Assembly: GCF_017355875.1 (NCBI RefSeq)
Contig: NZ_JAFEWC010000003.1
Location: 377,001 to 441,000, forward strand
Origin: Aridibaculum aurantiacum
GTDB taxonomy: Bacteria > Bacteroidota > Bacteroidia > Chitinophagales > Chitinophagaceae
Reading direction: 5' to 3'
Length of the DNA: 64,000 nt
Shown here: in pieces, positions 52,795 through 61,863 of the stretch
Numbering within the stretch: the stretch's first letter is position 1
Layout of the letters: each line of letters opens with the position of its first letter
Position numbers and translations under genes: made by a program
Notes under the pieces: generated by a model
What the model was told of the DNA's origin: nothing
Seen by the model: only the letters and a program-made list of their open reading frames with translations
Database searches by the model: none

Positions 52795-55005
52795 ATGGCA
52801 CATAATAATTTTTCATACTCACTTTTGGTGGTGGCAGCGCTGGCCGCAGGCTGTGGCGCTTCACGAAAAAAAACGACTACTACTACCATGGATAATCAAA
52901 CCACTACAGTGGCATCAGCAACTACTACTAATCCTTTATTGGCAAATTGGACAGGACCTTATGGTGGTATACCACCATTTGACCAGGTGCAGGTAGCTGA
53001 TTTCAGGCCGGCACTGGAAGCTGCAATGGCTGAAAATCTTGCTGAGATAGATCGTATAACTGCAACAGCCGGTAAAGCTACTTTCAACAATACCATTGCT
53101 GCGCTTGAAAGATCAGGTAAGACTTTGGACAGGGTAAGAACGATCTATGGCATCTGGAGCTCTAACATGAACACGCCGGAGTTCCAGGTTGTGGAGCGTG
53201 ATATGGCGCCAAAGCTTGCTGCTTTTGCAGATAAGATCACGCAGAATGAAGCACTGTTCAAGCGGATAGAAGCTGTACATAATTCACCTGATACTGCTAG
53301 CCTGACGCCTGAACAGAAGAGGCTGACATGGCGCTACTATACCAACTTTGTAAGAGCGGGAGCAAGACTGGATGCAACAGCCAAAGCACGTTTGTCACTT
53401 ATCAACCAGCAAATGGCTGGTCTTTTTACGCGCTTTAGTCAAAACCTGCTGGCTGACGAATCGGAGCAGTTCCTGTCATTGAACCAGGAGGCTGATGTAG
53501 CTGGATTACCTGCTTCGGTAAAAGATGCCGCTGCCAATGCTGCAAGGGCAAAAAATCTTCCGGGCTGGCTGATCACCAACACCCGTTCTTCTATTGATCC
53601 TTTTCTTACTTATGCTGACAGACGCGACCTGCGTGAGAAAGCGTGGCGCATGTTTGTAAACCGTGGTGACAATGGCGGCGACAATGATAACAATGCTATC
53701 ATCACGCAAATATTACTGCTGCGTGCAGAAAGGGCTAAGCTGCTGGGTTATAAAACACATGCTCATTGGCGCCTTGAAAATACTATGGCTAAAACTCCTG
53801 AGCGCGCCATGGAATTGCTGGAAGCAGTGTGGAAACCTGCCGTAGCAAGAGTACGTGAAGAGGTAGCAGATATGCAGGCTGTAGCAACAAAGGAAGGTGC
53901 TAACATAAAGATTGAACCTTGGGATTATAAGTATTATGCAGAGAAGGTAAGGAAAGAGAAGTATGATCTTGATCAAAACGAAATAAAACAATACCTGCAA
54001 CTGGATAAGCTGCGTGAAGGCATGTTTTGGGTTGCTGGTGAATTATTCAATTTCAGCTTTTCTCCGGTAAACAATGTGCCGGTTTTTCACCCTGACGTAA
54101 AGGTGTGGGAAGTAAAAGATAAAACTTCTGGCAAGCATATAGGCCTATGGTATTTTGATCCATATGCAAGGCAGGGAAAACGTTCTGGTGCATGGATGAA
54201 TGCATACCGCAACCAGGAACGACTGGATAAAGAGGTTACTACTATTGTATCTAACAACTCAAATTTTGTAAAGGGACAGCCAGGCGAGCCAGTGCTGATT
54301 TCATGGGATGATGCTAATACCTTGTTCCACGAATTTGGTCATGCGCTTCATGGATTGTCTTCTAACGTTACCTATCCTTCATTGGCAGGAACGGCAGTTT
54401 TCAGGGATTATGTAGAGTTCCCATCGCAGCTACTGGAGCATTGGCTATCTACTCCAGAAGTGTTGCAGCGTTTTGCTTTGCATTACCAAACCGGTAAGCC
54501 AATACCACAAGCTTTGGTCGACAAAATAGAAAGTGCATCTACATTTAATGAAGGTTTTGAAACCACAGAATATTTGGCTAGTGCACTTATTGATATGAAG
54601 CTTCACCTGGCCGGCGATACCAAAATTGACCCGGATGCTTTTGAAAGAGAAACGCTGGCGCAAATGGGAATGCCATCAGAAATTGTTATGCGTCATCGCA
54701 CGCCGCAGTTTGGACACATATTCTCCAGCGATGGTTATTCTGCCGGCTATTACAGTTACCTATGGAGCGATGTACTAACTGCTGATGCGTTTGGTGCATT
54801 TACAGAAGGTAGTGGCCCTTACGATAAGGAGGTAGCGAAGCGACTAACGCAGTACATATTTTCCGTAGGTAATACCATTGATCCTGCAGAAGGTTATCGC
54901 CAGTTCAGAGGTCGTGATCCGCAGGTAGATGCGCTAATGAAAAAGCGTGGCTTCCCGGTAGTGGAGCAACGAAGAACTAAGCAGGAGAAGAAGACGAGGG
55001 GTTAA
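52795..55005 (+). CDS. dcp: M3-family metallopeptidase (peptidyl-dipeptidase Dcp type), lipoprotein
   Basis: A 736-residue zinc peptidase that trims oligopeptides. The zinc motif HEFGH lies at residues 512-516 (LFHEFGHALHGL), with the third ligand Glu in STFNEGFETTEYLA. The N-terminus has a lipobox-like AAGC (MAHNNFSYSLLVVAALAAGC), suggesting periplasmic or outer-membrane attachment, unlike cytosolic E. coli Dcp. C-terminal YLWSDVLTADAFGAF is typical of M3. Confidence 0.93.
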   Translation: MAHNNFSYSLLVVAALAAGCGASRKKTTTTTMDNQTTTVASATTTNPLLANWTGPYGGIPPFDQVQVADFRPALEAAMAENLAEIDRITATAGKATFNNTIAALERSGKTLDRVRTIYGIWSSNMNTPEFQVVERDMAPKLAAFADKITQNEALFKRIEAVHNSPDTASLTPEQKRLTWRYYTNFVRAGARLDATAKARLSLINQQMAGLFTRFSQNLLADESEQFLSLNQEADVAGLPASVKDAAANAARAKNLPGWLITNTRSSIDPFLTYADRRDLREKAWRMFVNRGDNGGDNDNNAIITQILLLRAERAKLLGYKTHAHWRLENTMAKTPERAMELLEAVWKPAVARVREEVADMQAVATKEGANIKIEPWDYKYYAEKVRKEKYDLDQNEIKQYLQLDKLREGMFWVAGELFNFSFSPVNNVPVFHPDVKVWEVKDKTSGKHIGLWYFDPYARQGKRSGAWMNAYRNQERLDKEVTTIVSNNSNFVKGQPGEPVLISWDDANTLFHEFGHALHGLSSNVTYPSLAGTAVFRDYVEFPSQLLEHWLSTPEVLQRFALHYQTGKPIPQALVDKIESASTFNEGFETTEYLASALIDMKLHLAGDTKIDPDAFERETLAQMGMPSEIVMRHRTPQFGHIFSSDGYSAGYYSYLWSDVLTADAFGAFTEGSGPYDKEVAKRLTQYIFSVGNTIDPAEGYRQFRGRDPQVDALMKKRGFPVVEQRRTKQEKKTRG

Positions 55006-55119
55006 TGATTTTGGTACGATATTGTAATGTTCATGATAGATAAGTCAGCACGCTCTAAAGCTGCTGAAGCAAAATAACCCAGGTAAATACATCATAGACT
55101 GGAACAGATAGTAAAACGA

Positions 55120-55183
55120 AGTGCTGGTAAAAACATCAATAGAAGGCTTAGCCTCCTGCTGATTTTTGCCAGCACTTTTTTTT
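55120..55183 (+). terminator. Terminator-like hairpin overlapping the signal-peptide region of the GH43-like gene
   Basis: AGTGCTGGTAAAAA (55120-55133) pairs with TTTTTGCCAGCACT (55163-55176; one G-T pair), a 29-nt loop with a small inner stem, and eight T's. It may end the M3 peptidase transcript, and its right arm also encodes part of a hydrophobic leader for the next gene. Confidence 0.65.
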
Positions 55184-55203
55184 GTTCATACGCGCAAATA
55201 TTA

Positions 55204-56793
55204 GTGTTGCCCGGGTCACATCCCGACCCTTCAGTGACCAAAGTGGGCAATACCTTCTGGGCAAGTGCCACGTCTTCCAATTGGTTTCCGGCGTTTCCAT
55301 TATTCAGCTCCAAAGACCTCATCAACTGGAAAGAAGAAGGCTATGTGTTTAACGAACTGCCGGCATGGATAGAGAAGTATACGTGGGCGCCCGAGGTGAG
55401 CTATGACAGTGGCCGCGTGTACGTATACTATACCGCAAAGAAGAAGGGTGGTCCGCTATGTGTTGGTATCGCCAGCGCTGCTTCGCCTGAGGGGCCATAT
55501 ATTGATCATGGGCCTATCGTATGCCAGGAGTATGGTTCTATCGATGGCTTTCCTATAAGAGATACGGCTGGTGTATTATACCTGGTTTGGAAGGAGGATG
55601 CCAACAGTGTCAACAAGCCGACGATCATATGGGCGCAACAAATGAATGAAGAACGTACGCAGCTGCTAGGTGAACGATACGAACTTTTTAGAAACGATCA
55701 ACCATGGGAGCACGACCTGGTGGAAGGCGTATCGATGATGCGGCACGGCGAGTACTATTATGCTTTCTATGCAGCCGCGGGTTGCTGCGGCGATAGGTGT
55801 ACCTATGTAACCGGCATTGCACGTGCTACCAACCTGCTGGGGCCATGGGAGAAATATGAACGCAATCCCATACTTACCGACGATAAGAACTGGCTGTGCA
55901 AAGGTCATGGCACACCGGTGGAGATGAACGGACGGCACTACTTCCTGTATCATGGTTACCACTCTCAATCGAGTGCTTACACGGGTAGAGAAGGGCTGTT
56001 GCAGGAGTTTCGTTTCACTGAAGATGACTGGGTGGAATTCATCAACCCGGTAACAGATAGTGTCATTCGCCGCGATGTTATCACCGATGAATTCAACGAG
56101 GAAGCGCTGCCTCATAAGTGGCAGACGAGTGTTTTTCATAAGGCAAAATATCAACTGCAGGACGGCGCTGTGCGACTGTTTGGGATGCCAATACCATCGG
56201 GTGCTTTTCTTGCGCAGAAGATACCCAGTGCTAACTATACGGCGACTACGGTGGTAGCTGCCACGCGTTCTACAGCCTATGGTGGTATTGCTGCTATAGG
56301 CGATGAAGACAACATGCTGGCCTTACTCGTCAAAGACTTCCAGCTTCAGATATTGAAGGTGCAGAATGGCAAAGACTCAATTCGGGAACTTTTTCGCATT
56401 CCGGTGGTAGAGAAGGTGTACCTGCAGATTAGTATCGAAGGGCCTTATAGAACCACGTTTCTCTACAGCATCGATGGTAAAAAGTTTATCCGCATCAACA
56501 ACACGCCGCTGCGCGGCGCTTACCTGCCGCCGTGGGATAGCCCGCCATTCGTAGGTATTGTAGCCAAAGGTAACACAGATGAATTTGCTTTTTTTGATCG
56601 TTTTGAAATACGCCTTGGCGCGCTGAAATCATCCATCGTGTCGGAGGAGCCGCGAACCGGGAGGCTATGGCTTTACATAACAACAGGACTTGTAGCATTA
56701 CTCGTTATAGCTGGTGCAGTTAAACTGTACCGAGACAAACACAAGAAAAGCGTGGTGGAAAAAGCACCTCTTAAAGTAGATGACGCCGGATGA
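55204..56793 (+). CDS. GH43-like glycosidase with C-terminal membrane anchor, start unresolved
   Basis: A GH43-type five-bladed propeller: catalytic-site candidates are SHPDPSV, GSIDGFPIRD and LVEGVSMMRHG; a beta-sandwich from about residue 300 and a C-terminal membrane helix (LYITTGLVALLVIAGAVKLY) with a basic tail. A GTG at 55204 begins at the propeller. In the same frame upstream lies an excellent signal peptide (RRLSLLLIFASTFFCSYAQI), open back to the stop at 55084-55086, but that stretch has no ATG, GTG or TTG; ATA (55087, 55108) and CTG (55099) are the only near-start codons. The true protein probably includes the leader. Confidence 0.75.
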   Translation: MLPGSHPDPSVTKVGNTFWASATSSNWFPAFPLFSSKDLINWKEEGYVFNELPAWIEKYTWAPEVSYDSGRVYVYYTAKKKGGPLCVGIASAASPEGPYIDHGPIVCQEYGSIDGFPIRDTAGVLYLVWKEDANSVNKPTIIWAQQMNEERTQLLGERYELFRNDQPWEHDLVEGVSMMRHGEYYYAFYAAAGCCGDRCTYVTGIARATNLLGPWEKYERNPILTDDKNWLCKGHGTPVEMNGRHYFLYHGYHSQSSAYTGREGLLQEFRFTEDDWVEFINPVTDSVIRRDVITDEFNEEALPHKWQTSVFHKAKYQLQDGAVRLFGMPIPSGAFLAQKIPSANYTATTVVAATRSTAYGGIAAIGDEDNMLALLVKDFQLQILKVQNGKDSIRELFRIPVVEKVYLQISIEGPYRTTFLYSIDGKKFIRINNTPLRGAYLPPWDSPPFVGIVAKGNTDEFAFFDRFEIRLGALKSSIVSEEPRTGRLWLYITTGLVALLVIAGAVKLYRDKHKKSVVEKAPLKVDDAG

Positions 56794-56860
56794 TTTCAAC
56801 ATGTTTATGTGAGGCGGCCGAACATATGAGCATATAATTTTGCTCAACTAACTGTTGATT

Positions 56861-57532
56861 ATGCGACAATCCTCTACCGCCGGAATATTATTGATCTTCG
56901 CCGCGGTTACTTACTTCGCCAGCTGGGCGCTCATGCCCGACCAGGGTACTGCTGACACGGCTCATATCTTATCCATTGTACAACAAGAGAGGCAATGGGT
57001 GCTGGCATCTGTAATAGTACAGATCATCTCATCGGTGTTGTACATCCCTGCCTTGTTCCTGATGGTTCACGCGCTACCGTTCAAAGGACCTTCTTTAGTA
57101 GGTGTGGTGCTGCTGGCTATTGGCGCCATGGGTATGTGTGCTGATGCCTTCTTCCATCTGCTTGCCTATTTCATGACGGACGATGCTGTTCACATGAAAG
57201 AGGGCGTGGTGCAGGTGATGACATCTATGCAAACAAAAGGGTTACGCTTCCTGGTGCCGCTACTGCTGCCATTCTTCGTTGGTACAACCATACTAGCCGA
57301 TGGCTTGCGCCGGCTGCAGATCGTGTCGCGCCTGCCATTGATACTCGCTACGGCAGCATTCCTGGTTGCCATGGCAGGCGGACTGCTGGTGAACAAGGTG
57401 CTTGGCTATGGACGGGGTACGCTGGTACTTTTGGTGCTGGCGATGTTCGGTGCTGCGCAGGTAGCGATAGGAGCTAATCTTCTACGCCGCAGCGTGCAGG
57501 CTTCATTTATAAGTGCTGCCAGAACTGCTTAG
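56861..57532 (+). CDS. Integral membrane protein
   Basis: A 223-residue protein with about six membrane segments (for example GILLIFAAVTYFASWALM, VIVQIISSVLYIPALFLMV, FLVPLLLPFFVGTTILA, LVLLVLAMFGAAQVAIGANL). Family not recognised with confidence; DUF4386-like multi-pass proteins look similar. ATG 56861 is preferred to a TTG at 56855. Its stop overlaps the convergent gene by 4 bp. Confidence 0.65.
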   Translation: MRQSSTAGILLIFAAVTYFASWALMPDQGTADTAHILSIVQQERQWVLASVIVQIISSVLYIPALFLMVHALPFKGPSLVGVVLLAIGAMGMCADAFFHLLAYFMTDDAVHMKEGVVQVMTSMQTKGLRFLVPLLLPFFVGTTILADGLRRLQIVSRLPLILATAAFLVAMAGGLLVNKVLGYGRGTLVLLVLAMFGAAQVAIGANLLRRSVQASFISAARTA

Positions 57533-58848
57533 CGGGTAGAGAGCCTGTATTTCTTGTTTACTCTTGGGCTATTGAAATACCTGTTCAATTCTTCTTCTGT
57601 CAGTTCGTTGGTAAGCTCTACCGGTACATCAATCAGTTGTACCTGTATTTGCTTCAGCTCATCTTTCAGCTTGTTGGTTTTACGGGTAATATCCCAATCT
57701 TTTTCACCCAGCAGCATATTGTCAGTAAGCACATACTCCAGCCTTTTTATAGAAGAACGAATAGAGGATGCTTGGTTCTGGTCGATCGACTTACTTGGTA
57801 CAGAAGCTTCTTTTATAGGCACCATTGCAAGACCTACACTTGGTAAAATCTTACCTGTACGTTGTGCTTCCTGGCTGCTCGATGTGCCTAAAATTGTTCC
57901 GGTAAGTGAAGTGGTGGCAGCAGTAAGATCGAAGGTGGTACGGGCTGTACGTGTACGCTTAAGTTTTTTATCTAATTGTAAAAATGTGAACTTCAGTTGC
58001 AGCACATAACGCTGTATATTTCTTACTACCTGGTTGTATTCTTCTTTTGCTAAAGGATAATTGAGCGCGTTGCGTACAATAATTTTTACTGAAGCAGTAT
58101 CCTTTACCTGGAAGCGTGTAGAGCCAACAAAGAATACCTGCACAATCTTTACTTTACCTGAATCCGTTTCTTTTACAAAGTCATAATCCGGAACCCATTT
58201 GAACTCATTGCCGCATTGCTGTACATCTGCATAATTATGTATAGGCATATTAGCAAACGTGAGAATATTTTCAATTGGGAAGCTTCCTGTTTCGCATAGC
58301 ACTTTGAACGAAATTGTTTCACCTTCTTCTGCCCATATGGTACTGCTGATTGCAGGCTTTACTTTAGAAGGCACGATCTCCAGGTTGTAAAACACAATAG
58401 TGAAAGTAGTATCGATACGATCAGTAGGATCCTTTAGATTTTGAACACCTAGTTGTACTTTGTAGTTAACGTCGTACTTCAATTTGCCTGACAGAAAAAA
58501 TGATTTTTGCGCGTTGAAAGTAAGGAGACCATTGTCTTTGTTGATACGCAATCCTACCGGCGAGTTCTTCAGGTACCAGAAATAATCATCAGGATTTTTA
58601 TTAACCTGTAGCTGGTAACTAAGCGAAGAGTCTACATGTAAAGTGAAGTAAGGATTAAGATTAATGATGCGTAAGGCAGTATCTTTTTTTACTACCGGGA
58701 AAGTATCACCATAAATAACTGTTGCAGTGTCAGGAACAATAGTAGTTGTATCCTGGCTTTTAGCCACAGCACTACACATTGTAAATACTATCCATAAAAA
58801 TACTGTTGTTACACTTTGCTTTACTCCCATGGGCGGCAAATTAATCAT
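57529..58848 (-). CDS. Secreted protein with Ig/cadherin-like domains
   Basis: A 439-residue protein with a signal peptide (from an ATG at 58830, MGVKQSVTTVFLWIVF) and beta-sandwich-like segments (LRINKDNGLLTFNAQ, LRYDVNYKVQLGVQNLKDPT-like), as in cadherin/Ig-fold proteins, then a helical C-terminal half (QYVLQLKFTFLQLDKKLKR, LKDELKQIQVQLIDV). Family unknown. Likely periplasmic or outer-membrane associated. Confidence 0.65.
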   Translation of the reverse strand: MINLPPMGVKQSVTTVFLWIVFTMCSAVAKSQDTTTIVPDTATVIYGDTFPVVKKDTALRIINLNPYFTLHVDSSLSYQLQVNKNPDDYFWYLKNSPVGLRINKDNGLLTFNAQKSFFLSGKLKYDVNYKVQLGVQNLKDPTDRIDTTFTIVFYNLEIVPSKVKPAISSTIWAEEGETISFKVLCETGSFPIENILTFANMPIHNYADVQQCGNEFKWVPDYDFVKETDSGKVKIVQVFFVGSTRFQVKDTASVKIIVRNALNYPLAKEEYNQVVRNIQRYVLQLKFTFLQLDKKLKRTRTARTTFDLTAATTSLTGTILGTSSSQEAQRTGKILPSVGLAMVPIKEASVPSKSIDQNQASSIRSSIKRLEYVLTDNMLLGEKDWDITRKTNKLKDELKQIQVQLIDVPVELTNELTEEELNRYFNSPRVNKKYRLSTR

Positions 58849-58954
58849 TCTAAAAACAAGATGATTGAATGCTGCTCCTTTAAGAAAGCATTTAACTTTT
58901 AAAGCATCACTTTATAGAGGTAAAAGAAGTAATACGATAGTGAGATTATTAGGT

Positions 58955-58986
58955 ACAAAAAAAGGCTGCCGGATAACCGACAGCCC
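58955..58986 (-). terminator. Rho-independent terminator of the secreted 134-residue protein gene
   Basis: On the minus strand GGCTGTCGG, loop TTAT, CCGGCAGCC (one G-T pair), then TTTTTTT. Confidence 0.85.
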
Positions 58987-59007
58987 ATCTAATCACGCAG
59001 AAAAATA

Positions 59008-59409
59008 TTATAGGTTAGCTACAACCAGGTTAGAAACAACATAACTGTTGTTGATGATCTGGTATGTTTTAACTTCTTTAGTAGACTTACTTTTTACCAC
59101 GAACCTGATGTTCTTCAGATCGTCTGAGTCAACATCTAGTTTGTATTTCTTAGAAATAGAATTTCCTTTTACTGTTTCTGAGTGAAGGATGTGGTTGTTC
59201 ACATCTGTGATCCTTACTTCAAATTCATCTTCAATAACGTTATCCAGCTTAAGCTCGAAAACAGGGGAAGAACCGATGTTGCCCAGGTAGCTGATTACGT
59301 TAGTTGCCTTGTTGCTGATGTCTGTTGCAGTAGCTGTGTTTGCAGCGCTAAAGCTGAACAGGATCATAAGGATTGCTAGTACCGGTAATTTGTTGATCAT
59401 AGTTTTCAT
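59008..59409 (-). CDS. Small secreted beta-rich protein
   Basis: A 133-residue protein with a signal peptide (MKTMINKLPVLAILMILFSF) and an Ig-like strand pattern (FEVRITDVNNHILHSETVKG, KYKLDVDSDDL) as in the secretion-linked beta-sandwich units of Bacteroidota, but without a T9SS sorting domain. Function unknown. Confidence 0.68.
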   Translation of the reverse strand: MKTMINKLPVLAILMILFSFSAANTATATDISNKATNVISYLGNIGSSPVFELKLDNVIEDEFEVRITDVNNHILHSETVKGNSISKKYKLDVDSDDLKNIRFVVKSKSTKEVKTYQIINNSYVVSNLVVANL

Positions 59410-59415
59410 AATCAT

Positions 59416-59747
59416 TGTATTTCAATTGTTGTAAAAAAAGTTAAATGGTAGTGGCAACCGTGTGGCAAACAAAAGAAAATGGCTATGACAAGTATCGTGA
59501 GGATGTGAAGCCTAGTAGTGTATTCTGACTTGATGATGTAAAAGTAGTGCCGTAGAATGAACGCCAAATAACAGATTCATGTTCGTTCTCTGCTCTTAAA
59601 CTTCAATGTGATTTTCTGAAACCCTTGCTATTACTGCGTTTCAAGCGAATAGCTGTATGATGCCCAACCGAAAAACAGGCTTTGACTTGACCCTCCACTT
59701 AACAATTCATTAATTTACTTACATTAATTATAGATCATTAATCAAAT
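59416..59747. other. Gene-free 330-bp stretch
   Basis: I see no reading frame or structured RNA here; it becomes very AT-rich near 59700 and ends at the terminator of the DAHP synthase gene. Confidence 0.5.
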
Positions 59748-59800
59748 AAAAAAGACATAGAACTATTCTTCATTATGAGGAATAGTTTCTATGTCTTTTA
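59748..59800 (-). terminator. Long Rho-independent terminator of the aromatic operon
   Basis: On the minus strand AAAAGACATAGA pairs with TCTATGTCTTTT and ACTATTC with GAATAGT, giving a stem of about 20 bp with one bulge, then TTTATTTG. Confidence 0.85.
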
Positions 59801-59835
59801 AATTATACATTTAATGCCGATGCATTAAGTATTTA

Positions 59836-60924
59836 TTAGGAATTCAAAACCTTCGTTTGGTGGTTGATACTTTCTATGTGTACAGCATCAAAATATTTAG
59901 TAATAAATTCTTTACTCAATCCTAATAATTCACCTTTTATATACGCTCTTTCCAATATCTCGTTGTAGCGGTTGGTTTGCAGTACGGTGATGTTGTTTTC
60001 TTTTTTGTACTTACCAATTTGTTCTGCTACAAGCATACGTTGTCCAAGTATCTGCATCAGTTCATCATCCAGGTGGTTTATCTTATTACGCAGCTGATCT
60101 AATGCATTGTGATACTCTTCTGAGTTGATGTCTTCCTTACGCCAGATGATCATGTCGAGCAATTCATTTAGCTGTGTAGGTGTTACCTGCTGCTTTGCAT
60201 CGCTCCATGCATTGTCTGGATCAATATGACTTTCTATTATCAATCCATCATAATCAAGATCTATAGCCTTCTGTGCTACATGAATCAATGTATCTCTGCG
60301 GCCACATATATGCGACGGATCATTGATCATCATTAGCCCTGGGTTTCGGCGCTTCATCTCGATAGCAAGATGCCACATAGGAGCATTACGAAATTCTGTA
60401 TTACCATAAGAGGAAAACCCACGATGTATCAAGCCAATATTCTTGATACCTGCTTTAGCTACACGCTCTACTGCACCTGTCCATAGTTCAAGATCAGGAT
60501 TGATAGGGTTCTTTATTAAAACAGGAATATCTACACCACGAAGTGCATCTGCTACTTCCTGTACGCTAAATGGATTTACGGTTGTTCGTGCACCGATCCA
60601 AACAATGTCCACATCAAAATGCAGTGCATCTTGTACCTGCTTGGCTGAAGCAACTTCTACTGCAGTAAGTAATCCTGTTTGCTTCTTTGCCTGTTGCAAC
60701 CAGGGCAGTCCTTTGGTGCCAATGCCTTCGAAATTTCCTGGCCTTGTACGAGGTTTCCATATACCTGCACGTAGTACATCTACCTTACCTGTTTGTGCCA
60801 GTTGCTTCGCCGTTTCAATTACCTGCTCTTCAGTTTCTGCACTGCACGGACCAGAAATTATCAGCGGACGCTTAGCCCATACCTGGTCGATTGTTTTATT
60901 TTCTTTAGTTGCTGTTGTATTCAT
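59836..60924 (-). CDS. Bifunctional DAHP synthase (class I-beta) and chorismate mutase
   Basis: Catalyses the first step of the shikimate pathway and the branch point to prephenate. 362 residues: DAHP synthase at 1 to about 260 (ISGPCSAETEEQ, GIWKPRTRPGNFEGIG, FSSYGNTEFRN, MINDPSHICGRRD), then an AroQ-type chorismate mutase at about 270-362 (LRNKINHLDDELMQILGQRM). The mutase is at the C-terminus, the reverse of the order in Bacillus-type fusions but known in Bacteroidota such as Porphyromonas and Prevotella, where prephenate inhibits the enzyme. Separated from tyrA by a 99-bp low-complexity gap. Confidence 0.93.
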   Translation of the reverse strand: MNTTATKENKTIDQVWAKRPLIISGPCSAETEEQVIETAKQLAQTGKVDVLRAGIWKPRTRPGNFEGIGTKGLPWLQQAKKQTGLLTAVEVASAKQVQDALHFDVDIVWIGARTTVNPFSVQEVADALRGVDIPVLIKNPINPDLELWTGAVERVAKAGIKNIGLIHRGFSSYGNTEFRNAPMWHLAIEMKRRNPGLMMINDPSHICGRRDTLIHVAQKAIDLDYDGLIIESHIDPDNAWSDAKQQVTPTQLNELLDMIIWRKEDINSEEYHNALDQLRNKINHLDDELMQILGQRMLVAEQIGKYKKENNITVLQTNRYNEILERAYIKGELLGLSKEFITKYFDAVHIESINHQTKVLNS

Positions 60925-60938
60925 AATTATTTATTTAA

Positions 60939-61019
60939 GTCAAAGTCAAAATTCAAACGTCAAAAGTCAAAATCGGAATGCACTACCTCACTACTTACTA
61001 TACACCATTCACTACTCAC
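60939..61019. repeat. Low-complexity insertion between tyrA and the DAHP synthase gene
   Basis: AGTCAAAGTCAAAATTC followed by TCAAAAGTCAAAATCGG, then CACTACTTACTATACACC and ATTCACTACTCACCATCTC. The CACCATTCACTAC words resemble those of the repeats at 1144-1170 and 1634-1660. It interrupts an operon in which the other genes touch or overlap. Confidence 0.55.
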
Positions 61020-61023
61020 CATC

Positions 61024-61863
61024 TCACTTCAATATCCTTTTTATTTCATTCGCATGTGTCATCAGCGATTCCAGGTATTCATAATTCTCTTTTTCAAGAC
61101 TTGCCTTGAACTTGCGTAACTGGCTGATGTGTTCATTCAAAACATCCAAAACATTTTCCCTGTTTTCTCTAAAGATGGAACTCCATGTTGCCGGGTTACT
61201 TTTCGCAAGCCTTACGGTACTTTCAAAACCACCACTTGCCAATTCAAAAATGGCATCTTCTTCCTTTTCTTTTTCCAGTACAGTATTGGCCAAGGCAAAA
61301 GATGTGATGTGTGAAATATGGCTAACATAAGCCACGTGCACATCATGCTCTTTTGCATTCATGTATACGATGTGCATACCTAATGTTCTGTATATTCTTT
61401 CAGCTAATTCTTCTGCGTCTTTATCTGTTTCTTCTTTGTTGCAGATCACGCAAGCCTTGTTGGCAAATGCTTGTCGTTCTGCAGCCTCAGGGCCACTAAA
61501 TTCAGTTCCCCACATAGGATGCGTAGCCACAAACCTGCTTCGCTTTGGGTGATCTTTTACTACATCTATAATACCTTCTTTCGTAGAGCCAACATCCATC
61601 ACAACCTGTTGGTCTACTTTATCCAAAATGCTTGGTAACATTTGCATGACCACGCTTACCGGCACTGCCAGCACTACCAGTTGTGATTGTTTAATAGCTT
61701 CATCCAATTCCATCATCTCATCCACCAGTCCAAGCTGTAAAGCCTTTGCCTGGTGGATCTCATTGCTATCTACGCCTATGATCTTGCTGGCTAATCCTTT
61801 TTCTTTTAGAGTAAGAGCCAATGATCCACCAATAAGACCGACGCCTATAATTGTAGTTGTCAT
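61024..61863 (-). CDS. tyrA: Prephenate dehydrogenase
   Basis: Converts prephenate to 4-hydroxyphenylpyruvate with NAD for tyrosine. 279 residues: N-terminal Rossmann motif GVGLIGGSLALTLKEKG, the catalytic HPMWGTEFSGPEAA region (His at about 115) and a helical dimerisation domain. Overlaps the aminotransferase gene upstream by 4 bp. No ACT domain. Confidence 0.93.
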   Translation of the reverse strand: MTTTIIGVGLIGGSLALTLKEKGLASKIIGVDSNEIHQAKALQLGLVDEMMELDEAIKQSQLVVLAVPVSVVMQMLPSILDKVDQQVVMDVGSTKEGIIDVVKDHPKRSRFVATHPMWGTEFSGPEAAERQAFANKACVICNKEETDKDAEELAERIYRTLGMHIVYMNAKEHDVHVAYVSHISHITSFALANTVLEKEKEEDAIFELASGGFESTVRLAKSNPATWSSIFRENRENVLDVLNEHISQLRKFKASLEKENYEYLESLMTHANEIKRILK

